Part shown: piece by piece, positions 32,446-44,325 of the stretch
How positions within the stretch are numbered: the stretch's first letter is position 1
Layout of the letters: the number at the start of each line of letters is the position of its first letter
Source of the DNA: Lagopus muta
Taxonomy: Eukaryota > Chordata > Aves > Galliformes > Phasianidae
Direction of reading: 5' to 3'
Length of the DNA: 64,000 bases
Assembly: GCF_023343835.1 (NCBI RefSeq)
Contig: NC_064433.1
Coordinates: 134,877,957 to 134,941,956 of the forward strand
The notes under the pieces: model-generated
Told to the model about the DNA's origin: nothing
What the model saw: only the letters and a program-made list of their open reading frames with translations
Database searches by the model: none
Made by a program: the position numbers and the translations under genes

Positions 32446-34254
32446 TTTTTCTCTTTTTTTTCTGGAGGTGCTGCTCTCTGGTTTCTCCCACTGACTTCAG
32501 CACCAAACTCACTTGTTAAAATGCCATCATGCACGCATGCTGCTGAGGCTTTGTTCTTCTAAGCATCTCGGCTTCTGAAGGTAGCCATGCTGTCAGGATA
32601 CCTGCTATTGCAGATGTTTTTCCAAGTTTCAGACTGGGGACAATTTATTTTTTTTAATCAACAATCTCGATACTTCACATCACTAATACAGTGAATGAGC
32701 CAGGTGTGATTCAGTTATTGGAGGATATCAGTGCTGTGTATGTGCTGGCATTAGGGCATTTTCACCAAAACAACAAAAAAGATTAGGAAAATTTAGGAAA
32801 TTGGCCCAGAATCTGCTTTAATTCTGAATGAAAATATAGACCTGGCTTCTCTGAGTTCCTGTCTTTTTTGGAAAGTAGAAAAAAAAATATGTAGCTCCAA
32901 TAAATGTAGGGTATAACTGTGTACAGGCAGGTGAGGTTAACTCCCTCAGGATTAAGGCTGGACAGATTCTGAACCAAAGGGCACAGCTGCTCTGTTCTGG
33001 TGGAAGCAGATCACTACATCCCCCTCTCCTAAGCAACCCAACCTGATTTCCCTCCCCAGGCAGTGAATGATAAAAACGTGTGAAGTCCTGGAACTAATCT
33101 ATGGGAGGAAAGTGCTGGGACCTGACCTTTCACCGTGTGGTTTTCAGACAGTTTGGCCTGGATTTGTTTTGCAGACTTCAGGTGCCCAACCCTGAAATTA
33201 ATTTTCCTTCAAATATGTGCACATACTCCAGCAACCGTTTGCAACCAGGAGGAGGCTTAAGTACAGTCAGAACACCCAAGATAGTTGTCCATACTGGATT
33301 CAGCTGTTGGTTTACATCTTTTTGTCACAGCTTTTCTTTCTTCCATTTTTTATCCAATTGCTTTTCAGTCATAAGCACTTTTTTTTCCCCGTTTGTTTAT
33401 ACCTCAGTGTCAATTTTCTGCCATTAAAATCTCAAAAGGACAATTATAAAGGTATTATGAAGTGGGAAGTTCCATTTGAGTACACTGACATCCATTTATC
33501 ACTTAGTCTCCTATATGTGCCTGAGCAGCAGTATTCAGCAGTAAAGGCCTGAATCTACCTTCAGGTCTGTAATAATGTCATGCTAATAATCTGTATGTCA
33601 TTCAGATAGACCCACAAACAGAAATATCCACCTGTTTACTCTGCAGCTTGTGGTTCCTGCTGAGTGTAGTAACATGTAGGTGCTTTTGTGGGCCTTACAG
33701 CTTGTACGTTTTCATTTCCCTAATGCAAGGAGGGGATGACAGATACCTTTGCAAAGAGCTGTGGATGAAAAGTGGTGAGACTCCTCACAAATGAGGTAAA
33801 GGAGAGCCCGGGGAGTGGTTTAGATTCATACAGCAGAACCAGTCATTTACTTCACCTCACATTAACCAACTGTAATTTCAGCAAGACGCTCCTGCTGCTG
33901 CCCAAAATTATTATAAGTCCAAAATGAGTTCTCAAGCAGTCAGACTTAATGGAGGGCCTAGGGTATTAGAAAGAAGTGTGCAGAGTAGTGGAAAGTGCAT
34001 GCTCAGGCGCCCATAGCCCTAAACTGAGAAAAAGGTGCATCAGGTGTCAGGACAGCAGAGCAGGAGGCAGCAAAAGCAGTCAGGGAAACAGGCAGCTCAC
34101 CAGGCATCAATTTCACTCCCTGCTCCAGATCCCAGGTCTCAAGTTTTTACAAGATGTTTCCATCTCTCAATGGCTCTGCCCTTTCCAAACTCTTTATTTG
34201 AAGAACAGTCACTGGGCATGCTGCTGACACAGGAAAAGTAGGAAAAGAGGCAAA
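29766..34254. other. AT-rich stretch, no gene recognised
   Basis: No gene recognised. A (CT)n/(T)n pyrimidine microsatellite lies at 32404-32461 and a short T-run near 31768-31778. Open frames are short and without domains. Confidence 0.55.
32404..32461 (+). repeat. (CT)n microsatellite grading into T-rich
   Basis: About 17 near-perfect CT units, then CT/T-rich interruptions. Confidence 0.9.
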
Positions 34255-34692
34255 TCAGAGGGCTGGAGTATCCCTCCCGTGAAGAAAGGTTGAGGGAGCT
34301 GGAATTGTTTAGCTTGCAGAAGAGAAGGCTCCGGAGAGACCTCACTGTGGCCTTCCAGTACTTAAAGGAAGCTTATAAACAGTAGGGAGACCAACTTTTT
34401 ACATGGTCTGATTGTGATATGACAAGGGGAAATGGCTTTAAACTAAAAGAGAGGAGATTTAGGTTACATGCTACAAGGCAGTTCTCACTGAGAACTGTGA
34501 GGCGCTCAACACTGAGAAGGTGGTGAGGCGCTGGCACAGCTGTGCAGAGAAGCTGTGGTGCCCCATCCCTGGAGGTGCTCAAGGCTAGCTGAGCAGCCTG
34601 AACTGGTGGGGGACAACCCTGCCCATGGCAAGTGTTGGGGCTGGGTGGGCTGTGAGGTCCCTTCCAATTCAAACCATTATGTGATTCTATAT
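34255..34692 (+). mobile_element. CR1: CR1 LINE, sense, about 440 bp
   Basis: Runs from the GAAGAAAGGTTGAGGGAGCT and AGAGAAGGCTCCGGAGAGAC blocks, through GGTGGTGAGGCGCTGGCACA, to the 3' end AACCATTATGTGATTCTATA. Typical 5' truncation; moderately diverged. Confidence 0.9.
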
Positions 34693-35918
34693 TCTCCAAT
34701 TCCTCTTGCCACTATCAGAAGTACCCAAAAACCTCAGCTCAAGCAAATTTCAGTGGACTGGCGGGGAGCTTGAAAACACTACTGCTGAAATTTCTGTCCA
34801 TGCCTTCACTTGGAAAAGATCCCAACAGTAATCACCTAGGCGTCTGTTGTGGGCTGCAGAAACGCAGAGAAATATCTGGATTTCATAAGCTGCTGCTTCT
34901 GTACTCCTTCAAGTTAAGGACAACCGTATAGATTTCTGCAAAATACCAGTGGAAAAAAAACCCTCTAAGACTTAGAGGTTAAATTTGTCACAGCTGTGAA
35001 TGTACACAGCCAAGTGTTAAACCCTTGAAAAGAAGATTAAATGTGTAAATGAGAGACATTTCAAAGAGACAGCAACAGAAGTCTGTGGCAGTGAAAATTA
35101 GGCATACCCTGTAAAAGGTATTATTCTGAAGAGAGAACTCACAGATTCCTGTGAATGGAGCAAAGTTGAAGCCGTAATTATTCTTGTTCAGGGACTAGCA
35201 GCTTTGCCTATTGCAAGCAGATTGTTTACAAAAATTGGTTTATGCTAAGCGTATTACGTCTATGATGCTCTAATGATCACAGAATTGATGGCTTAAATAT
35301 TAAAAGTTATAGCTGTGTGTTGTAGAGCACAATTATTGGCCTTATAATGAAATTATGATGCAGGTTTGTGCTTGGGTATCTGTGGCATTCAAGTGGGTTA
35401 ATCTACTAGATGGTTTGCTATCCTTAATATCTTCAAAGATCTGCCAAGAGTTTTGAGTTACACTTTGCTTACTCAAATGGGCAGCTCTTGGCCTTGATTT
35501 TTTGAGACACATTCCTTAACAGAAACAATAGTTACACTTCCACCAGCTGAGAATTCGTCTCATCAGGAGGTATCACATCCCTGTGTCGAGATAGAAAAAA
35601 TAAATCAATCAAAGTCCAGCCAAGGTGGTGGAAGAGCTCTGGGCCTGCACCTGACATCATTTCTCCTTCACAAAGAACCTCAGTATCTGCTGCAAAGAGC
35701 AGAAATATCCTTCCCTGAGATCAATAGGAACAGCCACTCTGAGCTCAGTGGCAGCTTCATCAGGCACCAATGACCACCCCTGAACATAAAAGACATTTAA
35801 TCAATTCACAGGTAGAGGAAGGGTGATCAGCATAACACAGTTCAGGCCTTAAGAGTAAATTCACCTATGTCAGGTTTGTGAGTAGTTCTTTATAATGTGT
35901 TGTATACAGAATTTGTGG
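34693..35918. other. Unique AT-rich stretch
   Basis: No gene or known repeat. 35160-35390 is unique, balanced sequence with runs such as CAATTATTGGCCTTATAATG that resemble conserved noncoding DNA in style only; conservation is untested. Confidence 0.5.
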
Positions 35919-36165
35919 ATCATAGAATCACAGGATCACTAAGGTTGGAAAAAACCTCTAAGATCACCAAGTACAATCACTGGCCCATCTCCACCATGCC
36001 AACTGCCCACGTTCCTCAGTGCTGCATCCAAACAGTTCTTGAACACCTCCAGGGACAGTGACTCCTGCACCTTCCTGTGCAGCCTGTGCCACTGCCTTGC
36101 TGCTTTATGTGGGAAGAAATTTTTCCTAATATCCAATCTGAACTCTCCTGGTCTAGCTTCAGGCT
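35919..36165 (-). mobile_element. CR1: CR1 LINE 3' end, antisense
   Basis: Begins ATCATAGAATCACAGGATCA, continues through CTCCACCATGCCAACTGCCC and CACTGCCTTGCTGCTTTATG, and ends near CTGAACTCTCCTGGTC. Confidence 0.9.
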
Positions 36166-37815
36166 GTTGTAAGAACCCCAATAGTAATGCAGTACCCAGG
36201 CACATCACTGCATCTCAAATAAAATAAGTTGAGGGAATTTTAAGGAGGTTTAGTGGTAATACTCTGAAAACTCTGTGCGGAGTGCTCACCCAACGTGGAA
36301 AGAACGATGCATAAGATTTAGGGAATAATTATATTCATGAAATTAATGGATGAAAGTCCTTATATTGCAGGAGTCTCCTCTTAATGGATGAAAGCTTATA
36401 TATTGCAGGAGTCTCCTCTTAATCAGCATTCCTATAAATTATAAATAACATTCAATTTGGTGTGACTCCACAGAGAAGTCAGTGCCCTTAATCTTCATGG
36501 ATGGATTTCAAGCTTATGCCTTCATTAATCAGAAAAGAAGGGAGTTCTTTTCAATACACTTTTTTTTTTTCTTCACAAAAAATGAAAGAAAAACAACATG
36601 TTTTAGGTAAGGAGTAAAAGTGAGATTTCTTTCCCCAGCAATGAATAAATGGAGACTTCGCATGCTTTGAAGGAAAATCAGAATGCACATATTTTGTATC
36701 CTGGTTCTGAATTAAGGCTCAGAAGTTATAGCTGTTTTCAATGCAGGACAGCCCAAGAGCCCCTCTACTTTTGATTCTAAAGGATAAATGTTTTGAATTC
36801 AAATCTCAGATCAGGTCAGGATGGGGCTTGATTCTGCTGTACAGTGACAGAAGACAGTGTTTCTCCTTGTTCTTCTGACGTTCTTTCATGGCTATAACTA
36901 ATGACGCATGTCATGTAAGGTCAGTTGAGTTTCAATACAAGCCTGTGCTGAACTGAGATTGTGTTTGAAATGAGGATCCTTAGGCAAAGTTGTCTGTATC
37001 TGTACAAGGCAACAAGGCCCTTCATGTCTCAGACCTGACCTATAATTACAGCTGTAGGTTCAGATTCGACTCAAATGATTCAGTACAAAGGACTTAAAAT
37101 TTGAAGAGATTATACTTTGAGGTTCCATTACTAAATCCTGTTTCCTTCTCCCCCTCTCTCTACACAAGAGTGTTTTATGGCTTTTTTATTATTATTTTCC
37201 ATTACAAGCAGCACTTTCCTGGTCTCCTTTCCTCTTTTCCCCTCATAACCCCTGAATGAATTACTTTGTTCAGACATTAAAAAGCTGCAAGTATTATAAT
37301 AAAATTGCTCAAAATCTTTGGAAAGAAGTACAAGAACACATGACTTTGCATTCCAGATCGTAAAACCAACACAAATGATTTAGTTCAAATTGGGAGGACT
37401 GTAGCTTACTGTTCACCAGAGGGGCCTGCTGCTGATCCATATTTTATGGAACATACATTTTTAATGACTAAGGAACAGCTTTCCAGTTTGAAATGAAATG
37501 AAATACTGATTGTTCTGTAATTTGAAAAAAAAAAAAAGAAAAAGAAAAAAAAAAGATGAAGAAATTTCTCACCTCTCTTAGTTGCAACGACACACTTGAT
37601 TGCACCTTCCCCCTCTAGTTCAGTTCCATATTGCCTCATTTTCCCCTTCTTCAAAGAGCACAGTGTACCCCGTACCTCCTCCTCCCCCCTTCCTCTTACT
37701 GCTCACTCACCTGACCTCTTTCCACACATCCCAGAGCCATGGTTCCATCTGCACTACATGTCCCAAGGAGAGCACAGCACTCCCCATAGGGTGCTGCCCT
37801 CATCTCATTTTCCCT
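36166..37815. other. AT-rich stretch with a 38-bp tandem duplication
   Basis: No gene recognised. It contains the 36343-36418 tandem duplication, a T-run near 36560-36571 and an A-rich tract at 37525-37554. Confidence 0.55.
36343..36418 (+). repeat. 38-bp direct tandem duplication
   Basis: Units 36343-36380 and 36381-36418 both begin TTAATGGATGAAAG and end GCAGGAGTCTCCTC, with a few differences mid-unit. A third unit does not follow. Confidence 0.9.
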
Positions 37816-37965
37816 ATCATAGAATCATAAAGGTTGGAAAAGACCTCTCAGATCACCTAGTCCAACTACTAGCCCATCCCCACCATGCCCACTGACCACA
37901 TCCCTCAGTGCCACATCCACACAGTTCTGGAACACCTCCAGGGATGGTGACTGCACCACCATTCA
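37816..37965 (-). mobile_element. CR1: CR1 LINE 3' end, antisense
   Basis: Short CR1 end: ATCATAGAATCATAAAGGTT, CCCATCCCCACCATGCCCAC, and ACACCTCCAGGGATGGTGAC, then lost. Confidence 0.9.
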
Positions 37966-38525
37966 TCTCAGCCACAAGTGCTTGACTCCTCCACTCTTCC
38001 ACTCCCTGAACAGAGGTATTATTCAGAAACTGGGACCCTCACCATAAATCCACCCTTCTTCTATACTTGGACCTCTTTGGGCAGGGCAGCCACAAGGCGA
38101 CTGTTACCCCATGACTAGAACAAGCAGGGTTTGTGCTGACAGCTTAACCTGTTGTTCTTGGTTTATTTTATTTAAGAGGGCAATTCTACTATTCTCAGAT
38201 TGCCTTTCGCCCTTATAAAGGCTGGTGGGGCGGTGTCAATTGACGGCATTGGCAAAACAACACAAGGGAACGCAAACTGCAGATGCCAGCTCCCTGCCTG
38301 GCCCTTAAGAGAAACTTCCTCCTTTCACAAACGCCGTACAAACGCCCAGTCATCCATTCCCTAGCAGGAATAAGGGAGAAATTATCCCACGACCTGGCAC
38401 GCTGCCGGCCTACCAAACGGATCCGTATACCGTAGGTTGCGTCCTGTTCGCCAGGCGGGCGTCCCGAGGCAGCGCTCCGGCGCCCCCTCGCGGGAGCGGG
38501 CTACCCGACAGCGGGCAATGCCCCC
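37966..38525. other. Locally GC-richer stretch
   Basis: No gene seen. 38390-38525 is clearly more GC- and CpG-rich than its surroundings, including GGCGGGCGTCCCGAGGCAGC. It directly precedes a CR1 3' end, so part may be CR1-derived rather than a CpG island. Confidence 0.5.
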
Positions 38526-38668
38526 GAGCTGCAGGAGTTCAAGGAGCGTTTGGACACCGTTCTCACACACAGGGTTTGGTTTTGAGGTGGTCCTGTGCGG
38601 AGCCAGGGGTTGGAGCCGGTGGCCATTGAAGGTCTTTCCCAGCTCTGGATATTCTGTGATTCTCTTCT
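38526..38668 (+). mobile_element. CR1: CR1 LINE 3' end, sense
   Basis: GCAGGAGTTCAAGGAGCGTT, GGTTTGGTTTTGAGGTGGTC, and terminal ATATTCTGTGATTCTCTT. Same subtype as 9297-9512. Confidence 0.9.
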
Positions 38669-39992
38669 AGAGGAACTCTGTAGCGCGCAAAACCTTGCAG
38701 CTGCTGCTCTTCCCAAACTCGTTCTGCTCGCAGACACACAAGTGACAGAGCTCTGCCTGGCAACTGCAAGGCTCTAAATTCTTTTAAAAAAGAAAAATCA
38801 CTCAGCGGTTAGTTGTTCTAACAAAACTTAAGAAAGATGGATGAATTAATAAATTCTGGTGATAGCGCCAAGGCAGCTGTTGTCAGTCCTGTCTTCAATC
38901 TGACTGGGAAACGAGATGTGGTTCTTCCACTCTGAAGAGTTCCTGGAGGATGTTTGGATTTGGGTCCCTCTGTTCACTGCATCTCAATTAATTTTATGTT
39001 GTAGAAAGTAGCAGCACAGAGACCAGCAGACAGTGCAGTTATTTACATCCTGCTGACACGATCTTCTGGTGCTACAGCATGTCAAAAACAGTATTTCACA
39101 TTGGGCGAGTAATATGCCTTCCCAAATCTGCAGCTCCAAATCTGCATTTTGGACTGGTCCTTCACTTACACACCAAATTGCTGGTTGTTTGTTCTAAGCT
39201 GCGTGCTCATCAGTCACATCCTGGCAGTTCTGAGCAGAGGAGGTTTGGTTTTATCTTTACATCCCGCAGAAGTGCAGTGTTTCACTGAGATAATAAATCT
39301 AAAATCGAGAGGGAACACTTAACCAGCTCCAGAAGGTGGCATCTCTCTCCCTTTTCAAGCGTGGGATTGATATATGGCAGGTGAGAAAGGGAGTCCCAGG
39401 AGGGCGATGAGGGAGGTCTAATGCTACCTTTACATCGTGGTTAACCTGTAACACAAATCCATTTAAGCCTGGAGATTTGATGAGCCTTTTCAATTGTACT
39501 TTTATTCCTATACAGATTGGTTTTAAAATGTGCAAGCTGGCTCTTCTGGGGACAAGTGGTGCTTCTAATCAGTCCTGCCACAGAACTAGGCTCTGCTTAC
39601 ATACTCCAACTACAGGCATATCTGACTTATGCAAATTTGCATTCCACAGATTGCTGGTCGTTTTGGGGTTTTTTTTTTTTTTTTTTTGGTTTGTTGTTTT
39701 TTTGGGTTTGGATTTTTTCTTAATATTTTTTTTTTCTCTTCTGGTGCTGTTCCTGTGTTACAAAACTGTGACCATTCACTATCATTGGTAATCTTTTAAT
39801 TCTTTCAATCAGTTTCTAGAAGTCTGTACACCACTTTTCAATGTCTTCCACTCTGTGTTCAAGTCAATATTCAAAAAGAGCCTGAAAAAAGAAACTGGGT
39901 GAAAAACCAGTGTAAATAATATTACTAACTGAAGTATTATATGCTATATGTAGTATGTGTACATACTATGTACCTATACTCACATACAAACA
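38669..39992. other. No gene recognised
   Basis: Unique sequence with T-rich tracts at 39669-39687 and 39726-39734. No exon or transposon seen. Confidence 0.55.
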
Positions 39993-40512
39993 ATGGCTGC
40001 TCTGAAAGTAATGCCTCCTATTTTATTCTGTTAGCCCACAATATCAGAGGTGGATGTTGGTGGGATGACAATAGAGGTTGAACCTTGAAGTGCAGCAGAG
40101 GGGCACTCTGACACAATGGTGTCTAACATGGAAGTGCAGATGAAGCAAAGGTGTGTAATTGAATTCCTCCATGCTGAAAAAATGGCACTCATTGACATTC
40201 GTCAATGTTTGCTGAATGCTTATGGAGATCAAACAGCGAGTGTGAGCACAGGGAGGCGGTGGGTGGTGTGTTTCAGCAGTGGTGACAGTAATGTGAAAGA
40301 CAGGCCACATTCCAGACGTTCATGCACAGCTATCACACCATGAAATGAAGAACATATTGATCACCATGTCCATGAGAATTGGCTAGAGATGGTGGCTATG
40401 TTGAAAAATAGTGTTTTGTAGCTGAGAATTTTCTCTATCAAATAATGTTATTGTGTTCTTTATATCTGTTGTAATTTCCAAATAAATATAAGGCATTCTT
40501 TTCCAAGTGATC
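39993..40512 (+). mobile_element. Galluhop-like mariner, internally deleted
   Basis: Uninterrupted copy of about 520 bp. The left end, TGGCTGCTCTGAAAGTAATG, is approximately inverted-complementary to the right end near AAGGCATTCTTTTCCAAGTG. Codons 40116-40343 encode 75 residues resembling the N-terminal DNA-binding part of mariner transposase: EFLHAEKMALIDIRQCLL then a VSTGRRWV segment. The frame then ends and the catalytic domain is absent, so the element is non-autonomous. Confidence 0.85.
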
Positions 40513-41689
40513 TGCGTATATTATATATACACATGCATTATTTCTTTCAGAAGAATCCCTGCATGGTGACCAGTTCCTGCCAATGGTATTGCCAGTACTG
40601 TAGAAGGGCTTGGAGAAGCTCAGACCTTCAGTGTAGGAGCAATTCGTGTCCCAGGATGTTGAAAAACAAACAACACAATCAGAGAAAAAAATCATGAAGA
40701 GGCAAAAAGATGCTCCTTGGTTTTCCTATCTGTGTCAACAGGCAAGGTCACATTTGATATCAGGTGGGATTTGCAAGAAATGCAACCAGTTGCAGTGATA
40801 TTTTGGACAACATTTGAAAGGACAACAAAAAGCAGTAATTTTTTATCAGAGTTCAAAGTTTCAGCTTCTGAAAGCAAATCTCTGTTTTCTGTAATAAATA
40901 ATAAGCAGTGCCTCTTTTTTGCATTTGGGAGCTTTGGGTTGACTCTGACTCACATGGGAAAAAACAAAACAAAACAAACAAACAAACAAGAAAAACAACA
41001 ACAACAAAAAACCACCCTTCTATTTGGTGATGCACTTTGTGCCCTGCAATTCTCAGCACCTTTAAGCACAAGAGAGAAGGCTCCTTAGGAGCTGTATTAC
41101 TGATTTCAGCAGACAGAAGTGGAATTGGCAGGGCAGTGTTCTTTAAACAAGTGCATAGAATTGAACAGATTGCTTTCAGTTCTCTAGTTAGAAATCTAGA
41201 AAACTCTGATTCCAATCTACTAACTTCAAGAGAAAATCATTGCAAGAATAATCCAATCCTCACTGCACACAGATCTGACTGCTGTTGGGGACAGACCTCT
41301 GTCTCTGGTCTCCCTCTGCCTCACACAGGGAAAAACACAGAATTGCGGACGGAAACTTTCATCCCTATTTCAGGTTTAACTGTTTGTCCGGTAGGTGGAA
41401 CCCTGCTACTTCTTTTTCTGCGGCAGATTGGCTTGACGGCAGCTGAGAGCCAGTCTAGCTGGGCTAGGGTGTAGCGCCCTACTCAGCATCCTCTGTGAAT
41501 GTATAGAGCTTTTAAAAACAAAAGAGGGAATAAAGTTGCCTCCTGTGGGTTGCTTTTCAGTGCCTGACAGCAAATGAAGTTCTGTAAAGACATAAAAACA
41601 GAAGATTTTAAGCTCTTTGGACAAATGTGTGCTTGTTTTCCCTCCTGTCTACAGGTAAGTAGGTCACTTATGAAGCTGTATGTTATTTT
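40513..41689. other. No gene recognised; (AAAC)n tract
   Basis: Low-complexity AAAC/AAC repeat at 40959-41010. Otherwise unique sequence without a supported gene. Confidence 0.55.
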
Positions 41690-41927
41690 CAGAAGAGATT
41701 CAGGGGTAAGTTCTTTACTATGAGAGTGGTGAGATGCTGGAACAGGCTGCCCAGAGAGGTTGCGGATGCCCCGTCCCTTGAGGTGTTCAAGGCCAGGTTG
41801 GATGGGGCCCTGGGCAGCCTGGTCTAGCATTAAATGGGGGGCTTGGTGGCCCTGCCTGTGAGGGAGTTGGAGCCTGATGATCCCTGAGGCCTCTTCCAAT
41901 CTGGGCCATTCTGTGATTCTGTGATTC
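41690..41927 (+). mobile_element. CR1: CR1 LINE 3' end, sense
   Basis: TGGAACAGGCTGCCCAGAGA, GTTCAAGGCCAGGTTGGATG, and terminal GGCCATTCTGTGATTCTGTG. Relatively well-preserved 3' end. Confidence 0.95.
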
Positions 41928-41979
41928 AAGCCACCTTCTTCTTCTTCTTTTTTTTCCATCTTAGCTACATGCCTCTCAC

Positions 41980-42105
41980 AGGATCACAGAATCATGGAAT
42001 GGCTGAGGCTGGCAAGGTGCTCTGGGTCCCTCAGCCCCAGCCCCAGCTCCAGCAAGATCAGCCACAGCAGGGTGCTCAGCTCCAGCTGTTGGAGATCTCC
42101 AAAGC
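41980..42105 (-). mobile_element. CR1: CR1 LINE 3' fragment, antisense
   Basis: GGATCACAGAATCATGGAAT, then CTCTGGGTCCCTCAGCCCC and GTTGGAGATCTCCAAA. Same subtype as 29610-29765, here inverted. It lies about 50 bp after the preceding sense CR1 end, so two CR1 3' ends face each other. Confidence 0.75.
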
Positions 42106-42164
42106 TGTTTCCAGCATCATCTTTTCCAACAAGCAAGACAGAGCTTCCTTTTGTGATAGGATTA

Positions 42165-42422
42165 GTGAGAGGATGAGATGGAACAGTCTAAACTTGTGCC
42201 AGGGAAAGTTCAAGTTTGTTATTTGGAAAAATATCTTCTCAGAAGGCGTGGTGAGGCAGTGGCACAGGCTGCCCAGGGAGGTGGTGGAGGTACTGCCTCT
42301 CGAGGTGTTCAAGGACCGTGTGGGTTGGCACTGATGGACGTGGTCAGTGGGCATGGTGGGGATGGGATGATGGTGGGAGTAAAGAATCTTAGTGGTCTTT
42401 TCCAATGTTTATGATTCTATGT
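42165..42422 (+). mobile_element. CR1: CR1 LINE 3' end, sense
   Basis: ATATCTTCTCAGAAGGCGTG, GAGGCAGTGGCACAGGCTGC, GGTCAGTGGGCATGGTGGGG, and terminal TTTATGATTCTATG. Confidence 0.92.
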
Positions 42423-43649
42423 CCTGCAGCAGAGGACGTGTTTGGCTCATCGCACTGGGTGACACTACAGGGATCTTAATGGTACACAGCATCTGGGAAG
42501 GAGACCTTTGGGCACATGGATCCCACCTAACACCAATTCCTCATCTGTAAACACAGGATCTCTTGCTCTGCAAAAATTAGATGACCATCACAGCCAGGGC
42601 TGAGGCTCCTTTCTGTCATTCTTGTTTAGATACCTAATATCTGCAGTGATTCAGGGAACATCTAGCCAAACAACTCTAGGCAACTAATTCGAGTATTATC
42701 ACAGTTGCATACATGTGTATCATAATTTTTCTCCAGACGGATTAGTTTCATGTTTCTAACTCAACATCACTGCTTCCCCAGGAGTACTCAAACTTTCAGA
42801 CAACTCCAGTCCCCTTTCTGGGAAGCTCTTTCACTGCCAAGGGTTAAACAGTCCTATTCCTCTTTTAATTATTCTCCTTTCTTTTCTCAGACAGACCTGT
42901 CACTCCCTGGGTTGCCTCAAAAGAACAGATGATGTAGAGAATGAGAGACATAAGTTTCAGGCCATTTTGGAATTTTTGTTGTGTTATTCATTATTCTTCA
43001 TGAATGAGCATTTTATTTTTAGATATTGAAGTTCAGCTATTGAAGTTTAAACAGGTACACATAAGGCATATCATATGTAAGTAGTTTATGCAGCCTTATA
43101 TCAGAATCTTCATTTTCTCACCACACATTTAGTTTAATGTGGTTTTTTTTGTTTTTTTTTTTTTACTTTGTATTTTACAAACTATTTTGTATTTTTATAT
43201 AGTGGGCTGTTATGTCTTGCTTTAAAAGTATTATATTTTTTCATTAAAATATTTTTTCATAAAAGAAAAGGCAGCACAACTAATTCTGTACTGATCTGAT
43301 GTTTTTTTCTTTTTACGTTTCCCAATTTTTTTTTCCCCAAAACTGAAATAATAGAACTAGGTCTTTATCATTTGGTTAGGAGGTATTTATAGGTAAAATA
43401 TTTCACTTCCCATCTATGATCTTCTATGACTACTAAAGACTGGAGCTCAGTTCCTGTGATGTGCCCAAGCATTGTCTTAAGAATAATATTACTCAAGTGT
43501 AAAGATAGTTTTTGTGAAAGACATGAAAAAATACATTCACATTTATATACTTAGTGAAGTATGATGTATATTTGGTGAAAAAAGTGTATATTCATGATAC
43601 ACAAATGTTATTTCAATAATTCTAGAATTATTAAATTACAAGGAACTAG
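42423..43649. other. AT-rich stretch, no gene recognised
   Basis: T-rich tracts near 43142-43165 and 43327-43336. Nothing coding recognised. Confidence 0.55.
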
Positions 43650-44325
43650 CAAATCACAGAATTGCAGGGGTTGGAAGAGACTTCAAGAGTTCGAGTCCAA
43701 CCGTCCTGCTAAAGCAGGATTCCTACAGCAGGTCACACAAGTAGGCATCCAGACAGATCTTGAATATCTCCACAGAAGGAGACTCCACAGCCTCACTGGG
43801 CAATCTGTTCCAGTGCTCTGTCACCCTCATTGTAAACAAGTTCTTCTGCATGTTTGTATGGAACTTCCTATATTCAAGTTTTAGGCCATTGCTACACACA
43901 CCACTGAGAAGAGCCTGGCCTCATCCATTTGCCTCCCTCCTCCCTTGAGATATTTATAAACATTAATCACATCCCCCCTCAGTGTTTTTTTCTCCAGGCA
44001 GAACAGATCCAGATTAGTCAGCCCTTCCTGGTAAAGATGCTGCAGCCCTGAATCATCATTGTGGCCCTCTGCTGGACTCCTCTGTCTTCACTTAAATAGG
44101 GAGCCCAGAACTGTACACAGTGTTCTGAATGTGGCCTCGCCAGGATGCAGTAGAAGGGGAAGACCCCCTCCCTCAACCTTCTGGCCACAGTCCTTTTAGT
44201 GCACACTAGGATACTGTTGGTCTTCTTGGACACCAGGGCTCACTGCTGGCTCACAGCCAACCTGTTGTTCTCCACAGATCTCCTCTCCAGGAGGTCAAAA
44301 ACTCCCTAGCCTCTGTTACAAATGA
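43650..44325 (-). mobile_element. CR1: CR1 LINE, about 675 bp, antisense
   Basis: From the inverted 3' end ATCACAGAATTGCAGGGGTT, through AAGCAGGATTCCTACAGCAG and GTGCTCTGTCACCCTCATTG. It continues to ORF2-derived sequence near GCCTCGCCAGGATGCAGTAG, fading at about 44325. The minus-strand frame at 44018-44233 is a CR1 ORF2 remnant. Confidence 0.92.

Noticed and set aside
32404..32461. CT-repeat as a polypyrimidine tract of a splice acceptor
   Set aside because: No AG followed by a plausible exon; it behaves as a microsatellite.
41406..42405. Several ORFs over 100 codons
   Set aside because: They mostly run through CR1 3' ends whose CpG/CT-rich composition keeps frames open.
43675..43705. tRNA B-box-like GAGTTCGAGTCC
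   Set aside because: It is part of the standard CR1 3' region; there is no A box or cloverleaf around it.
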